DNA of 64,000 nt from Hoylesella pleuritidis JCM 14110 (GCF_000613725.1 NZ_BAJN01000016.1:1-64000); one strand, 5' to 3'. Numbered from the stretch's first letter, positions 28,312 through 38,744 are shown. Notes: a model not told the origin generated them from the sequence alone. Numbers and translations are program-made.

Positions 28312-29613
28312 ATGAAAAAGACTTTACTTTTGATGGCGACTTTACTGATGAGCTATATCAGTTTGGCGCAAGAGGCATACTGGCCGACAGTCGAAAACCT
28401 CAAAGCTCGTGAACAGTTTCAGGACGAGAAGTTTGGTATCTTTCTCCATTGGGGACTTTATTCGATGATTGGTGCAGGCGAATGGGTAATGAACAATTGG
28501 AATATCAATTACCGGGAATACCCTAAACTGGCCAAGGCTTTTTATCCGTCAGACTTTAATGCAGATGCTTGGGTGTCGGCAATCAAGGCTTCCGGTGCGA
28601 AGTATATCACCGTTACGACGCGTCATCACGATGGTTTCTCGCTTTTCAAAACGGCTGCCAGCACTTATAACAGTGTAGATGCGACGCCTTTCAAGCGCGA
28701 TATCATCAAGGAATTAGCCGACGCTTGCAAGCGGCACGACATCAAACTGCACCTTTATTATTCGCATCTCGACTGGGGACGAACCGATTATCCGATGGGC
28801 AGAACAGGTCGCGGCACAGGTAGGTCGGCAGGAAAGGCCGACTGGTCGGCCTATTATCGTTTTATGAATATGCAACTTACAGAGCTGCTTACACATTACG
28901 GACCCGTCGGTGCGATATGGTTTGACGGCTGGTGGGATCACGACAGTGATGCGAAACCATTCGACTGGCAGTTGCCCGAGCAGTATGCGATGATTCATAA
29001 GCTACAACCTCAGTGTCTCATTGGCAACAATCACCACCAAACTCCGAATGCAGGCGAGGATATACAGATATTCGAACGCGACCTACCCGGTGAAAACAAA
29101 GCTGGTCTTTCGGGGCAAAGTATCAGTCGATTGCCGCTCGAATCGTGTCAGACAATCAATGACCACTGGGGTTATTCGATAACGGACAGCAATTATAAAA
29201 AGCCGAAAGAGCTGATACATATGCTCGTTCGGGCAGCCGGAAAGAATGCAAACTTGTTGCTGAATATCGGTCCTGAGCTCGGTGGAAACCTTCCCGCGCT
29301 TGCGCTCGACCGTTTGAAAGCTATCGGTGAATGGATGAATCGATACGGGAACACCATTTACGGTACGCGTGGCGGCATTGTTGCACCGCACGATTGGGGT
29401 GTAAGTACACAGCGAGGAAACCGACTTTATATCCATATTTTGGATTGTCAGGATGCGAATTTATTCATTCCGCTCGGCGGTCGCAAAGTAAAGAGCGCCT
29501 CGGTTTATGCCACTGGTAAGCGAATGAACTATACTAAGACTGGCGACGGCATAACACTCAACCTCGGAAAAGTGCCCACCGACATCGATTACATCGTGGA
29601 ATTAACGCTTTGA
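28312..29613 (+). CDS. Alpha-L-fucosidase (GH29)
   Basis: 433 residues. The start is MKKTLLLMATLLMSYISLAQ, a signal peptide; 19 upstream codons in frame lie across the promoter and are excluded. GH29 signatures are KFGIFLHWGLYSMIGAGEWV, YITVTTRHHDGFSLF, the nucleophile region GAIWFDGWWDHD, and SGQSISRLPLESCQTINDHW. It removes fucose from host glycans such as mucin or milk-type oligosaccharides in the periplasm. No SusC/SusD or sensor gene is next to it, so it is not part of a recognisable polysaccharide-utilisation locus. Its stop lies inside the last codons of the converging MATE gene (25-base overlap). Confidence 0.93.
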   Translation: MKKTLLLMATLLMSYISLAQEAYWPTVENLKAREQFQDEKFGIFLHWGLYSMIGAGEWVMNNWNINYREYPKLAKAFYPSDFNADAWVSAIKASGAKYITVTTRHHDGFSLFKTAASTYNSVDATPFKRDIIKELADACKRHDIKLHLYYSHLDWGRTDYPMGRTGRGTGRSAGKADWSAYYRFMNMQLTELLTHYGPVGAIWFDGWWDHDSDAKPFDWQLPEQYAMIHKLQPQCLIGNNHHQTPNAGEDIQIFERDLPGENKAGLSGQSISRLPLESCQTINDHWGYSITDSNYKKPKELIHMLVRAAGKNANLLLNIGPELGGNLPALALDRLKAIGEWMNRYGNTIYGTRGGIVAPHDWGVSTQRGNRLYIHILDCQDANLFIPLGGRKVKSASVYATGKRMNYTKTGDGITLNLGKVPTDIDYIVELTL

Positions 29614-30964
29614 TGAATGCTGATCTCTTTGGCTAAACGGCGTTTAAAGGCTGCGTAATACAGTATGCCGGCCGTCGTCAAGCCAAAGGGAAAAGCCAAC
29701 CAAACGCCTACCAATCCCATATTCAAGGTAATTCCGAAGAGGTAACCCAATGGAAGCGACACGATAAAGTAGGCAAAGAAAGCGATGTACATCAGCGGTT
29801 TGACGTCTGAAAGGCCGCGCAGCGCGTTGGAAAAGACACATTGTAAGCCGTCGCCGAACTGGTAAACGATGAGCACAATGATTGTCATTGCCACGAGATG
29901 GCATACTTCTGCACTGTCGGAAAACAAATAGCCGATGATATTTCTCGACAAACCAACTGGTAAAGAGACGGCCATTGCGATGAGCAATACCAAATGAAAG
30001 CCCGCGTTGGCACTGCGTTGGGCAGCCGTATAATCGTGTTGCCCGTTGAAATAACTGATTCTTACGGCCACAGCTGCACCCATTCCGTAATATACCAAGA
30101 AGAAAAACTGCGAGATAGTCATCATTATTTGGTGGGCAGCCAATGCCGTTGCGCCGACCATCCCACCATAATACTCGACAAACTGAATGCTGCCGATTCC
30201 ATCCCCATCTGTAAAGCGAGGGGCCATCCCAACTTGTTTTGCTCAAGAAATGCAGTTCGGTTCACTTTACCTTGTATGAAACCGACTCGATAAATGCGGT
30301 ATCGCTTACTAAGAAAAAATATTGCCGCGAATACAATCGTCATTATTACACGCGATAACATCGTTGAGATACCTGCTCCGAAAAGACCCAATTCGGGTAG
30401 TCCCAACTTGCCGTAAATGAGCAGATAGTTACCGATGATGTTGAGAATGTTACCCCCCAAGAGTATCCACATCGGTGTACGAGTGTCTGTAATGCCGTCG
30501 GAAAACTGCTTGAAAACATTGAACCAGCACACAAAAGGAAGCGAAACGAATAGCACCAACAGATAAGGACGCATCAAAGGAAGCAGTTCTGTGGGCTGGC
30601 CGAGGTTTCCTATGTTTGCGTAAAGCACCGTAACGACAGCCCCGAGCAGCAAAGCCAGAAGCGAGTTTGCCGCTAAGGCATTCTTCACCGTCTCTCCGAT
30701 GCGGGACGATTGTTCCCTGCCGAAGAGATTTCCGACGATAGGTGTGAGGCCGTAAGAGAATCCGAGACCGAACAAAAGCACCAAGTTGAACATATTATTG
30801 ACGAATGCCGCCGCGGCCAACTCATCTGTTCCGTGGTGTCCGATCATCAAAGTGTCGGCACAACTGAGCAGTATCGTGCCTGTCTGTCCGATGATAATGG
30901 GCAGTCCGAGTGATGTAAGTGATCGATAATGTGTGATATATTGACGAACCTGAAAACGTTTCAT
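29589..30964 (-). CDS. MATE-family efflux transporter (frameshifted near 30158)
   Basis: Inner-membrane drug/cation antiporter, about 458 residues and 12 helices once joined. The start MKRFQVRQYITHYRSLTSLG is supported by a -7 box just upstream; the ORF in front of it is longer but not conserved-looking. MATE signatures are LPIIIGQTGTILLSCADTLM in helix 1, FGLGFSYGLTPIVGNLFGRE, and MGMESAAFSLSSIMVGW, where the frame breaks. One base added in GGATGGTCGG continues into GATALAAHQIMMTISQFFFL. The substrate is unknown. Divergent from the M48 peptidase gene. Confidence 0.88.
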
Positions 30965-30972
30965 AAGATGTG

Positions 30973-30980
30973 CAAAGTTA
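30973..30980 (-). promoter_or_regulatory. -7 box for the MATE gene
   Basis: CAAAGTTA on the plus strand is TAACTTTG on the coding strand, 9 bases before the ATG at 30964, implying a nearly leaderless transcript. Confidence 0.45.
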
Positions 30981-31023
30981 CGAAATAATGTCCGGAAACT
31001 TTCTTCCGGTCGAGAAATAATAC

Positions 31024-31031
31024 TAATTTTG
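31024..31031 (+). promoter_or_regulatory. -7 box for the M48 peptidase gene
   Basis: TAATTTTG, an exact TAnnTTTG match, 36 bases before the ATG at 31067. Confidence 0.55.
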
Positions 31032-31066
31032 CTCCCGTAAAGTAAACAAAACAGAATTAGAGTCAT

Positions 31067-31987
31067 ATGAAAATGAAATTCATTGTGATGTTGTTGCTGA
31101 CTTCGATTGTTGTGTCTTGCGGAACGACTTCTACTGTTCCGATCACTGGGCGTAAGCATTCGCTGCTCGTAAGTGATGCCCAAATCTTGAGTTTAAGCAA
31201 TCAAGAATACAAGAAATATATGCAGACCGCTACGCGATCGACCAACACTGCTCACACAGTAATGGTGCAACGGGTGGGGCGGAAATTGGCAAACGCCGTG
31301 GAAACTTACCTCCGTAATAACGGAATGGGTAGTGAAGTGCAGAATTTCAGTTGGGAGTTCAACCTCGTGCAAGATAAAAGTGTCAATGCGTTTTGTATGC
31401 CTGGCGGCAAGATTGTGGTGTATGAAGGCCTGCTTCCAGTTGCTCGCGATGAGGCGTCTTTGGCCGTTGTGCTTGGTCACGAGATAGCACACGCCGTGGC
31501 GAAGCATTCTGCCGAGCAGATGTCTAAGCGTATTCGGCAGTCTTATGGCACGCAGATTGGCAGTACGGTATTGGACGCACTCGGTGTGGGATCGGGCATT
31601 ACGTCGGTCGCTCAGGTTGCCGCGGGCCAGTTCTTTTCGTTTAAGAACTTGAAATATTCACGTGAAAACGAGACCGAAGCTGATAGAATGGGACTGATTT
31701 TTGCTGCTATGGCGGGATACGATCCGCGTGTTGCAGTGGGCTTTTGGCAGCGAATGGCCGCTCAAAACGGTGGAGGTAATTCGTCGGATATGTTCAGCGA
31801 CCATCCTTCTGATGCCAAACGCATTGCCGCCATACAACGGGATATGCCCGAGGCGATGAAATATTATCAGGGTGGAAATGCTTATTCCGATTCGCTGCAC
31901 GGTACAAAGGCCAAGCAGAAAATGGCGAAATCGGGCGGATCTGTATCGGTATCCGATCTCTATAAATCGTCTTCCCGAAAACGATAA
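31067..31987 (+). CDS. M48-family metallopeptidase lipoprotein
   Basis: 306 residues. Lipoprotein signal with lipobox VVSCGTT (mature Cys about residue 18). The zinc-protease motif HEIAH is in VVLGHEIAHAVAKHSAEQM, and the third zinc ligand Glu is in RENETEADRMGLIFAAMAGYD, as in LoiP/BepA-type M48 enzymes. The pre-catalytic region reads VNAFCMPGGKIVVYEGLLP, the family's insertion loop. A Ser/Lys-rich tail follows. Likely acts in envelope protein quality control in the periplasm. Single-gene unit with its own promoter and hairpin terminator. Confidence 0.92.
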   Translation: MKMKFIVMLLLTSIVVSCGTTSTVPITGRKHSLLVSDAQILSLSNQEYKKYMQTATRSTNTAHTVMVQRVGRKLANAVETYLRNNGMGSEVQNFSWEFNLVQDKSVNAFCMPGGKIVVYEGLLPVARDEASLAVVLGHEIAHAVAKHSAEQMSKRIRQSYGTQIGSTVLDALGVGSGITSVAQVAAGQFFSFKNLKYSRENETEADRMGLIFAAMAGYDPRVAVGFWQRMAAQNGGGNSSDMFSDHPSDAKRIAAIQRDMPEAMKYYQGGNAYSDSLHGTKAKQKMAKSGGSVSVSDLYKSSSRKR

Positions 31988-32004
31988 ACGTCTTTTTGCA
32001 CTGT

Positions 32005-32113
32005 GATTAACTGTTAATCACACGACGTTTAACGGCTAATTGCCTTGCGTTTAACCGTTAGTCGCCGTACAGTTAATGGTTAATTGCGAGACATTAACGG
32101 TATATATCATAGA
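32005..32113. repeat. 22-bp palindrome array, TTAACGGTTAA family, locus 4 (5 units)
   Basis: Units start at 32005, 32027, 32049, 32071 and 32092 (22, 22, 22, then 21). The first unit contains GATTAACTGTTAATC, a near-perfect palindrome. It lies between the M48 stop codon and its hairpin terminator, so it would be transcribed as the 3' UTR. Confidence 0.85.
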
Positions 32114-32125
32114 TCTTTGGTACAG

Positions 32126-32162
32126 AAAAGCGTATGACGATGTTGAAATCATACGCTTTTTT
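32126..32162 (+). terminator. Rho-independent terminator after the M48 gene
   Basis: AAAAGCGTATGA pairs perfectly with TCATACGCTTTT around an 11-base loop, followed by TT. Confidence 0.8.
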
Positions 32163-32209
32163 ATTGTGAAAAACTCTGTGACAAGCCCTCGATTCTCGAT
32201 TAAATTCTT

Positions 32210-32217
32210 TATTTTTG
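32210..32217 (+). promoter_or_regulatory. -7 box for the WecB-like gene
   Basis: TATTTTTG, exact TAnnTTTG match, 23 bases before the ATG at 32240. Confidence 0.5.
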
Positions 32218-32239
32218 CAGAGATATTAAGCTTGTGATT

Positions 32240-33367
32240 ATGGAGATATGTATTGTTGCGGGGGCACGTCCGAACTTTATCAAGGTGGCCCCTATTGTGA
32301 AAGCAATTGACAAAGCCAGGTCGGAGGGGCAGGATATAGACTTCACATTAGTATATACAGGGCGTAAAGACGATCCTACTTTGGAGTCATCCATCTTTGA
32401 AGATTTGCAGATCGGACGCCCGGATGTGTACCTCGGTGTGGACTGTGAGAATCTGAACGAACTTACAGGACAGGTGATGTCTGCCTTTGAACGCTATTTG
32501 CAGGCACACAAAACAGGTGTGGTACTCGTCGTAGACGATCTTGCTTCGACACTCGCAGCAGCCATCGTAACCAAGAAGCAAGGGCTGATGTTAGCGCATC
32601 TTGTGGCTGGTACGCGGTCGTTCAACATCCGGATGCCCAAGGAAATCAACCGACTTGTCATCGACGGATTGAGCGATCTGCTTTTCACTGCGGGCGAGGG
32701 GAGCAGCAGTATAGCGTCGCGTGAGGGAGCAGAACTGTCTAAAATCTATATGGTGGGTAACATTCTGATGGACACGTTGCGGTTTAATCGCAATCGATTG
32801 CAACGTCCCGCCGTACTCGACAAGCTCGGCATAAAAGATTATCTCGTGTTTACGCTTAACCGCAAGGCACTGATGGCTGACAGAGAGAATCTCCGTCGGA
32901 TGCTCGCCGGTATGCTGTCGGCTGCCGAACGTCTGCCTATCATCGCTCCGTTGCGTGAGAAGGCTGCCGAAACGGTGCGTGAATGCTTACCCGAGAGAGC
33001 CGATACGTTCCACGTGATAGCTCCATTGAGCTATTTGGAGTTCGGTTATCTCACGGCCAATGCACGCGGAATTATCACCGATTCGGGTAATGTGGCCGAG
33101 GAAGCAACGTTCAACGGCGTGCCTTGTATTACGCTTAACAGCTACACTGAACATATAGAGACGGTGAAAGTGGGCTCTAACGTGCTCGTGGGTGAAGACT
33201 CTATGCGTCTTGCTGAGGCTGTGACGGACATCGTGCAAGGGCGTTGGAAGAAGTGCGGTCTTCCTGAACGGTGGGACGGAAGGAGTGCTGAGAGAATCAT
33301 AAGATGCCTTATTGAACTGCACGGCGAGTCTCACTCTCGGCCGCTCTCTTGTGGAAAAGGAGAGTAA
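32240..33367 (+). CDS. UDP-GlcNAc 2-epimerase (WecB)-like protein with altered active site
   Basis: 375 residues of the non-hydrolysing UDP-N-acetylglucosamine 2-epimerase fold: ICIVAGARPNFIKVAPIVKA at the start, MPKEINRLVIDGLSDLLFTA in the middle, and GIITDSGNVAEEATFNGVPC near the C-terminal UDP site. Several positions that are catalytic in WecB differ: the HVEAGLRS block reads HLVAGTRSFN, the DT pair region reads VVDDLASTLAA, and the THRRENxD block reads FTLNRKALMADREN. It may bind UDP-sugars without epimerising them, or catalyse something else. ATG 32240 fits the family start better than the GTG two codons upstream. No glycan-synthesis genes are adjacent. Confidence 0.8.
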   Translation: MEICIVAGARPNFIKVAPIVKAIDKARSEGQDIDFTLVYTGRKDDPTLESSIFEDLQIGRPDVYLGVDCENLNELTGQVMSAFERYLQAHKTGVVLVVDDLASTLAAAIVTKKQGLMLAHLVAGTRSFNIRMPKEINRLVIDGLSDLLFTAGEGSSSIASREGAELSKIYMVGNILMDTLRFNRNRLQRPAVLDKLGIKDYLVFTLNRKALMADRENLRRMLAGMLSAAERLPIIAPLREKAAETVRECLPERADTFHVIAPLSYLEFGYLTANARGIITDSGNVAEEATFNGVPCITLNSYTEHIETVKVGSNVLVGEDSMRLAEAVTDIVQGRWKKCGLPERWDGRSAERIIRCLIELHGESHSRPLSCGKGE

Positions 33368-33505
33368 ACAGCCCTTCTTTTGTTTTTCTTGAATGAATAT
33401 TCAGATTGCATATTTCAATAAATAATCTTATCGATAGTGTCTCTCTATGCGTCTTCTTTCCTTTGGAGGGAGTTGGGGAGACTGTCGTTTGAAAACTGGT
33501 TTGCT

Positions 33506-34276
33506 ATGAAAAAGATTGCATTAATTACTGGAGCGACAAGCGGAATAGGTGAAGCTTGTGCCCGAAAGTTTGCTCAAGGCGGTTACGATTTGATTTTGAC
33601 AGGGCGTAATCAGTCTAAGTTGGACGTCTTGAAAGCATCGTTAACGGCATTGGGGACCGATGTGTTGACACTCGCTTTCGATGTGCGTGACCGACGGGCG
33701 GCTACGAATGCCGTTTCTGCTTTGAGCGATCGGTGGCGCGATGTAGACGTACTCATCAACAATGCAGGGCTTGCCTTGGGTTTGGAAAAGGAATATGAGG
33801 GCGATTTCGATGATTGGGAAACGATGATTGACACCAATATTAAAGGACTACTCACGATGACTCGCCTGATTGTTCCGCATATGGTGAAACGCAATCGGGG
33901 GCACGTTATCAACATTGGGAGCGTTGCCGGCGATGCAGCTTATGCCGGCGGCAATGTCTATTGTGCTACAAAGGCTGCCGTGAAAACCATTACCGACGGT
34001 TTGCGTATCGACCTTGTGGACACTCGTGTGCGTGTAACCAACTTAAAACCCGGCCTTGTGGAAACCAATTTCAGTGTTACCCGTTTTCACGGAGACAAAG
34101 AGCGGGCCGATGGTGTGTATCGAGGTATCCGACCGTTGACGGGCGATGATATTGCCGATACGGCTTTATATGCAGCCAATGCGCCTGAACACGTACAGAT
34201 AGCTGAAGTTCTTATCCTTGCCGTTCACCAAGCTAACGGTTCCGTTTGCAGCAAAGATCCTGAACGGGAGGAATGA
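33506..34276 (+). CDS. Short-chain dehydrogenase/reductase, YdfG-like
   Basis: 256 residues from MKKIALITGATSGIGEACAR. The cofactor motif TGATSGIGEA, the NNAG motif in VLINNAGLALGLEKEYEGDF, the catalytic Ser in INIGSVAGDAAYAGG and YCATK with the catalytic Tyr and Lys are all intact. The closest described relatives are NADP-dependent 3-hydroxy acid/serine dehydrogenases of the YdfG group, judged by the NNAGLALGL motif and the length. An upstream in-frame ATG at 33437 adds 23 residues unlike the family. Probably its own transcript. Confidence 0.85.
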   Translation: MKKIALITGATSGIGEACARKFAQGGYDLILTGRNQSKLDVLKASLTALGTDVLTLAFDVRDRRAATNAVSALSDRWRDVDVLINNAGLALGLEKEYEGDFDDWETMIDTNIKGLLTMTRLIVPHMVKRNRGHVINIGSVAGDAAYAGGNVYCATKAAVKTITDGLRIDLVDTRVRVTNLKPGLVETNFSVTRFHGDKERADGVYRGIRPLTGDDIADTALYAANAPEHVQIAEVLILAVHQANGSVCSKDPEREE

Positions 34277-34456
34277 GAAGAAAGATTGTCTCACCACCGG
34301 TCCCTCTCTAAAAGGAGAGGGGAGAAGTATTCATTAACTTGTAAATTTATCGTATATAAGTTATCTGTCCTGGGGCAGAAAATGCTCTGTGCACTGGTAT
34401 AGGGGGCGATCGGCATATTGTTCTATAAGCGGATATTATCTCCAAAGAAATAAAAT

Positions 34457-34507
34457 AAAAAATGATTTGTATATGATTGAAAATCAATTATATACAAATC
34501 ATTTTTC
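34457..34507. terminator. Long hairpin downstream of the SDR gene
   Basis: AAAATGATTTGTATATGATTG pairs with CAATTATATACAAATCATTTT almost perfectly (arms of about 21 bp, loop about 4), followed by T residues. It directly abuts the first unit of the adjacent 22-bp array. Confidence 0.7.
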
Positions 34508-34639
34508 AATTAACAGCTACTTGTCTTGTAACTAACGGTTAGATGCGCTACAACTAACTGTTAAACGTGCTGCAATTAGCCGTTAAACGTCTTGCGATTA
34601 ACGGTTAAACACACGTCGTTTAACGGCTTTTCGCAAGAC
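34508..34639. repeat. 22-bp palindrome array, TTAACGGTTAA family, locus 5 (6 units)
   Basis: Units start at 34508, 34530, 34552, 34574, 34596 and 34618, all exactly 22 apart, with cores such as ACTAACGGTTAG and ATTAACGGTTAAAC. The last unit has the end form TTTAACGGCTTTTCG. It lies between two converging genes (SDR and antiporter), where no promoter is expected. Confidence 0.88.
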
Positions 34640-34665
34640 GGTTCATAATTGATTGATTATCAGAT

Positions 34666-36788
34666 TCAATGTACCTGTCGCCTGATCCATTCGCCAACGG
34701 CCTCGTAAGCACTTCGTTCCTCCTGATGCTGAGGCTCTGCAAAGGTCATCTCATCCATCTCTTCACCGAATTGATCGGGGAAAATGATGATGAGATTGGT
34801 GCCGGAAAAATGGCGAGTAAGCTCTTCCGGTAAACGTTCTAACGCCGTTTTGTAAGACACGGTGCCCTTACGAGCCGTGACAACGACAAAGAGATGATCT
34901 TCGGCAATGGTTCCTGCAAGGCGTGGAAGTTCGTTCCAGTGATCCATTGTGGTGTAATCTACGCGCAGACTCGGGTGCCGATTGCGGACATATTCATTGA
35001 TGAGTGCCAATGTGTCGGTACGTCCGTGAAACTGAATGCGGCACTCTAAATTGCATGCCACGCGTGAGAGGCGTTCTAACCAGCGGTAAAAGCCCGGTTC
35101 GAACTGCGCTCGAGACGGCACAGCTACCTGTATGCGACGAATCGTGTTGAGTGGTTGGCGCAAGCGAACCATCATTATCTGTCGGCTCAATCCATTGAAA
35201 AGACTTTGGTGGAATTGTCCCCAAAATTCTGAAGAAACATCTTTGTGCATATGCATTCCGATGATAATTTCGGATGCCTGATACTCTTTGAAAGCATGTT
35301 TGATGCCGTTTGCGATATTAGCCGCTATGCGAACTTGTGTCTGCATCATTACATCTGCGGCACTGGCATAACGTGTGAGTTGCTCAAGCAGGCGTCGACC
35401 TTTTTCCTGGTTGCTGCGCATCTGTGCGTCGTCGTAGACTACATTGAGTCCGATCAGTCCGCGTCCGAGTTTCGGATTGCGCATCATTATGGCCAAAGAA
35501 ACCAAACTTGTGGCATATTCAGGATACTTCACAGGGATGAGAAGAGTCTCGTCATCGGTTTGCTCATCGTTATCCGTCGGCAACTCTTTGTCTCTGAGGG
35601 TGATTTGTTGGGCTGCTCTCTCGGTGACGATGCTCGAAACGATACACGTGAAAAGAATCATCAGGATGACGGCATTCAACACGCTGTTGTCGACTATGGG
35701 TTGTCCGTCGGCCGTTTGTAGGCGCATTCCTACCATAATCATTGCAATTGAGCCTGCCGCGTGGGCCGAAGTGAGGCCGAACATCATATTGCCCGACGAC
35801 AGCGGAAGCCGAAAACTGAAACTCGAAAGATAGGCAGCAAGGGCTTTTCCAAATGTTCCTGCGACTGTCAGACATACCAACACCCAGAGGATTTCGCCCC
35901 CTTCAAACAGCAATCGCACATTGATGAGCATTCCGACACCGATGAGGAAATAAGGAATGAACAGTGCATTGCCGATGAATTCGATGCGATTCATCAGCGG
36001 CGAGATGTGAGGGATATAGCGATTGAGAATTAAGCCCGAAAGGAATGCACCGAGAATACCTTCTAATTCGATGAGTTCGGCCAGGGCAGCACTCATAAAC
36101 AGCATTGCCATAATGAATATAAACTGCATCACGGCATCGCTATATCGACGCAGAAACCAGCGTGTAAACCGCGGAATCAGCAGTATTAATGCAGTACAGA
36201 ACAATGCAAATTTTAGGCCGAACCATATCCAAAAGGTGATGCTCCGTGCTTTTCGGTGACTGCCGTGAGTGTAGCGAGTGCCACAAGAGCTAAAAACAGT
36301 GACAGTATAGAGGCTCCGACGCTGAGCGAAACGCTTGGTTTTCGTTGTAATCCGAAGCGTCCTACGATGGGGTAAGCAATCAAAGTGTTGGAAGCCATAA
36401 TGCAACTCAACAATAAAGATCGCATCGATCCGTAGCCTAAAAGCATTGTACAGGTGAAGTAAGTCAGGCCAAAGGGGATGACGAAAGTGAGAAGTCCGAA
36501 TGTCAGCAGTCTGTATTTGTTTTTTTTCAGCCCTTCGTTGTCCATCTCCAAGGCTGCAAGGAACATTATATAATATAGTCCCACTCTGCCGAAAAGTTCA
36601 AACGAATTGTCGCGGATGAGTATATTGAGACCGTATTGACCTATGATGACCCCGGCGAGAACCATCCCGATGATGTGCGGAATACGTAATTTGCCCATTA
36701 CAATAGGTGCAGACAGAATGATCAACAGTACTACGAGGAAAATCATTGTCGGACTCGTGATGGGGAGGTAATGTGAGATGTCGGGCAT
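34666..36788 (-). CDS. Cation:proton antiporter (CPA2 type) with C-terminal USP-like domain (frameshifted near 36244)
   Basis: About 707 residues after joining. The N-terminal half has about 12 membrane helices with CPA2-type motifs (MGKLRIPHIIGMVLAGVIIG, LLLSCIMASNTLIAYPIVGR, GILGAFLSGLILNRYIPHIS). The C-terminal half is soluble and resembles universal-stress-protein domains (IPVKYPEYATSLVSLAIMM, ASEIIIGMHMHKDVSS). The frame breaks after TAVTEKHG; one G added in CACGGAGC gives HGSITFWIWFGLKF. The start MPDISHYLPITSPTMIFLVV is chosen over an upstream ATG with a non-family leader. It exchanges Na+ or K+ for protons across the inner membrane. Confidence 0.87.
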
Positions 36789-36869
36789 AAAAGCAGTCAG
36801 TGAATCTGTTTGAGACCACAAAGGTGCGAAAAAAATATCAATTCCGAGCGTAATTCTCACGGAAAGTTG

Positions 36870-36877
36870 TATTTTTG
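36870..36877 (+). promoter_or_regulatory. -7 box for asd
   Basis: TATTTTTG, exact TAnnTTTG match, 39 bases before the asd ATG. Confidence 0.55.
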
Positions 36878-36915
36878 CAAGGCATTTATGTTTCATTCAT
36901 TAAATTGATAAGCAG

Positions 36916-37926
36916 ATGAAAATAGCGATTGTTGGTGCAAGCGGTGCAGTGGGGCAGGAGTTCCTTCGCATACTTGCCGAGCGGAATTTTCCGATAGATG
37001 ACCTCATACTTTTCGGTTCGGAGCGCAGCGCCGGACGTACATATACATTTCAAGGAAAAGACTATGAAGTGAAACTTTTGCAACATAACGACGACTTCAA
37101 GGATGTAGATATTGCTTTTGTTTCGGCAGGCGGTGGTACGTCTAAGGAGTTTGCGGACACCATTACCAAGTATGGCACCGTGATGATCGATAACTCTAGT
37201 GCTTTCAGAATGGATAAAGACGTGCCCCTTGTGGTGCCCGAATGCAATGCAGAAGATGCACTCGATCGGCCCCGAGGTATTATTGCAAACCCCAATTGCA
37301 CTACGATTATGATGGTGATGGTGCTGAAACCTTTGGAGAATCTGTCTCATATCAAGCGCATTCACGTGGCAAGCTATCAGAGTGCAAGCGGTGCTGGTGC
37401 GGCTGCAATGGCCGAGTTGGAGCAGCAATATAAAGAGATTGGCGAGGGAAAGCCTATTACTGTGAATAAGTTTCCGCATCAGTTAGCTTATAATGTGATT
37501 CCGCAGATCGACGCCTTCACCGATACTGGTTATACAAAAGAGGAAATGAAGATGTTCAACGAGACGCAGAAGATTCTGCACAGCGATGTGAAATGTTCGG
37601 CAATGTGTGTGCGGGTAAGTTCGCTCCGGTCGCATTCCGAGAGTGTTTGGATAGAGACTGAGCACCCTATCAGCGTGGAAGAGGCACGGCGGGCCATTGC
37701 TTCTGCTCCGGGTTGTACTCTGAAAGATGATCCCGATCATCTCATTTATCCGATGCCTTTGGAAACAGCTGGCAAGGATAATGTATTTGTCGGTCGTGTG
37801 CGTAAGGATTTATCCGATGACCACGGACTTACTTTCTGGCTCAGTGGAGACCAAATTCGTAAGGGTGCGGCATTGAATGCGGTGCAGATAGCGGAGTATT
37901 TGATTCGCGTAGGAAATGTGATATAG
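36916..37926 (+). CDS. asd: Aspartate-semialdehyde dehydrogenase
   Basis: 336 residues, normal length. It makes aspartate semialdehyde, the branch point to lysine/diaminopimelate, threonine and methionine. Motifs are the NADP loop [35 protein letters not shown], the catalytic Cys in [17 protein letters not shown] and [18 protein letters not shown]. The substrate-binding His region reads [15 protein letters not shown]. Divergent from the antiporter gene and converging on a methyltransferase gene. No riboswitch is visible in the 36-base leader. Confidence 0.95.
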   Translation: MKIAIVGASGAVGQEFLRILAERNFPIDDLILFGSERSAGRTYTFQGKDYEVKLLQHNDDFKDVDIAFVSAGGGTSKEFADTITKYGTVMIDNSSAFRMDKDVPLVVPECNAEDALDRPRGIIANPNCTTIMMVMVLKPLENLSHIKRIHVASYQSASGAGAAAMAELEQQYKEIGEGKPITVNKFPHQLAYNVIPQIDAFTDTGYTKEEMKMFNETQKILHSDVKCSAMCVRVSSLRSHSESVWIETEHPISVEEARRAIASAPGCTLKDDPDHLIYPMPLETAGKDNVFVGRVRKDLSDDHGLTFWLSGDQIRKGAALNAVQIAEYLIRVGNVI

Positions 37927-37940
37927 AATGCAGCAGGCTG

Positions 37941-38744
37941 TCATTCGGCCTGCCGTTCGTCTTTTATCAAAAGATAAAAGCAAGATGTGGAAATGAAGTT
38001 TCGCAGATATCTGATGTGCGAAATGAATGGAGGCAGTTTGCGAGGAGATAGCCCGAACTTTTGTTGGTAGTGCGGATTGATGAGCCATAATTGTCTGTTG
38101 ACGATGCGATAGCGACAGATGCGCAGCCTGTTTTCAAACAGTTCGATGGGTGTTCGGCACGACTTGATGTCAAGGAGTTCGTTGATTGTTTCTTCCTTTT
38201 CGTGAGCGAGGCGAAGAATACGTGTATATAGCACGTTGGGAAGTAAGTGAATAAAGGGTAAATGTGCACAAAGCCTGTTTCGACAAATCTGTTGATGTCC
38301 GCCGAAAGGCATTTGCCAAGCGGGAAAAGCGATGAATATCACTCCGTGAGATTTTAAGAAACGTCTTGCGTAAGACAAGAAACGGACTTTGTCTGCAATG
38401 TGTTCGATAACGTCGTGAAGCAGAATGACATCGTATTTCTCTGTTTCTTGATCGGGTGGTGGTAATTGGAAGAAGTCTCCGATCGTGAAAGTGCCGTGAC
38501 TATCGTGTGTCAAGAACAACTCTTTGGCCTGTTTAATGCGGGACGAAGACAAGTCAATGCCCGTCACATCGCACCCGAGTTGGGCGAAAGGAAACAAGTT
38601 CCCACCTTCTCCGCAACCTATTTCAAGGATGCGTTCTCTGCCTGTTATTGATTTGAATTGCTTGATATAAGGGAGGTAATGACTGCGAGCCGTGACCGCA
38701 GACTCCGTAAAATAGGTTGCTCGATCCGTGTGTCTTCTCTGCAT
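37941..38744 (-). CDS. Class I SAM-dependent methyltransferase
   Basis: 267 residues from MQRRHTDRATYF; an ATG at 38798 would add 18 residues. SAM motif I is ILEIGCGEGGNLFPFAQLGC, then VTGIDLSSSRIKQA, and DVILLHDVIEHIADKVRFLS as motif II. The pattern (DRxxYF start, about 265 residues, basic C-terminal half with paired aromatic residues) is common in Bacteroidetes and close to UbiG-like or glycan-linked methyltransferases. The substrate is unknown. It lies downstream of the sigma/barrel gene on the same strand and may share its transcript. Confidence 0.82.
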   Translation of the reverse strand: MQRRHTDRATYFTESAVTARSHYLPYIKQFKSITGRERILEIGCGEGGNLFPFAQLGCDVTGIDLSSSRIKQAKELFLTHDSHGTFTIGDFFQLPPPDQETEKYDVILLHDVIEHIADKVRFLSYARRFLKSHGVIFIAFPAWQMPFGGHQQICRNRLCAHLPFIHLLPNVLYTRILRLAHEKEETINELLDIKSCRTPIELFENRLRICRYRIVNRQLWLINPHYQQKFGLSPRKLPPFISHIRYLRNFISTSCFYLLIKDERQAE

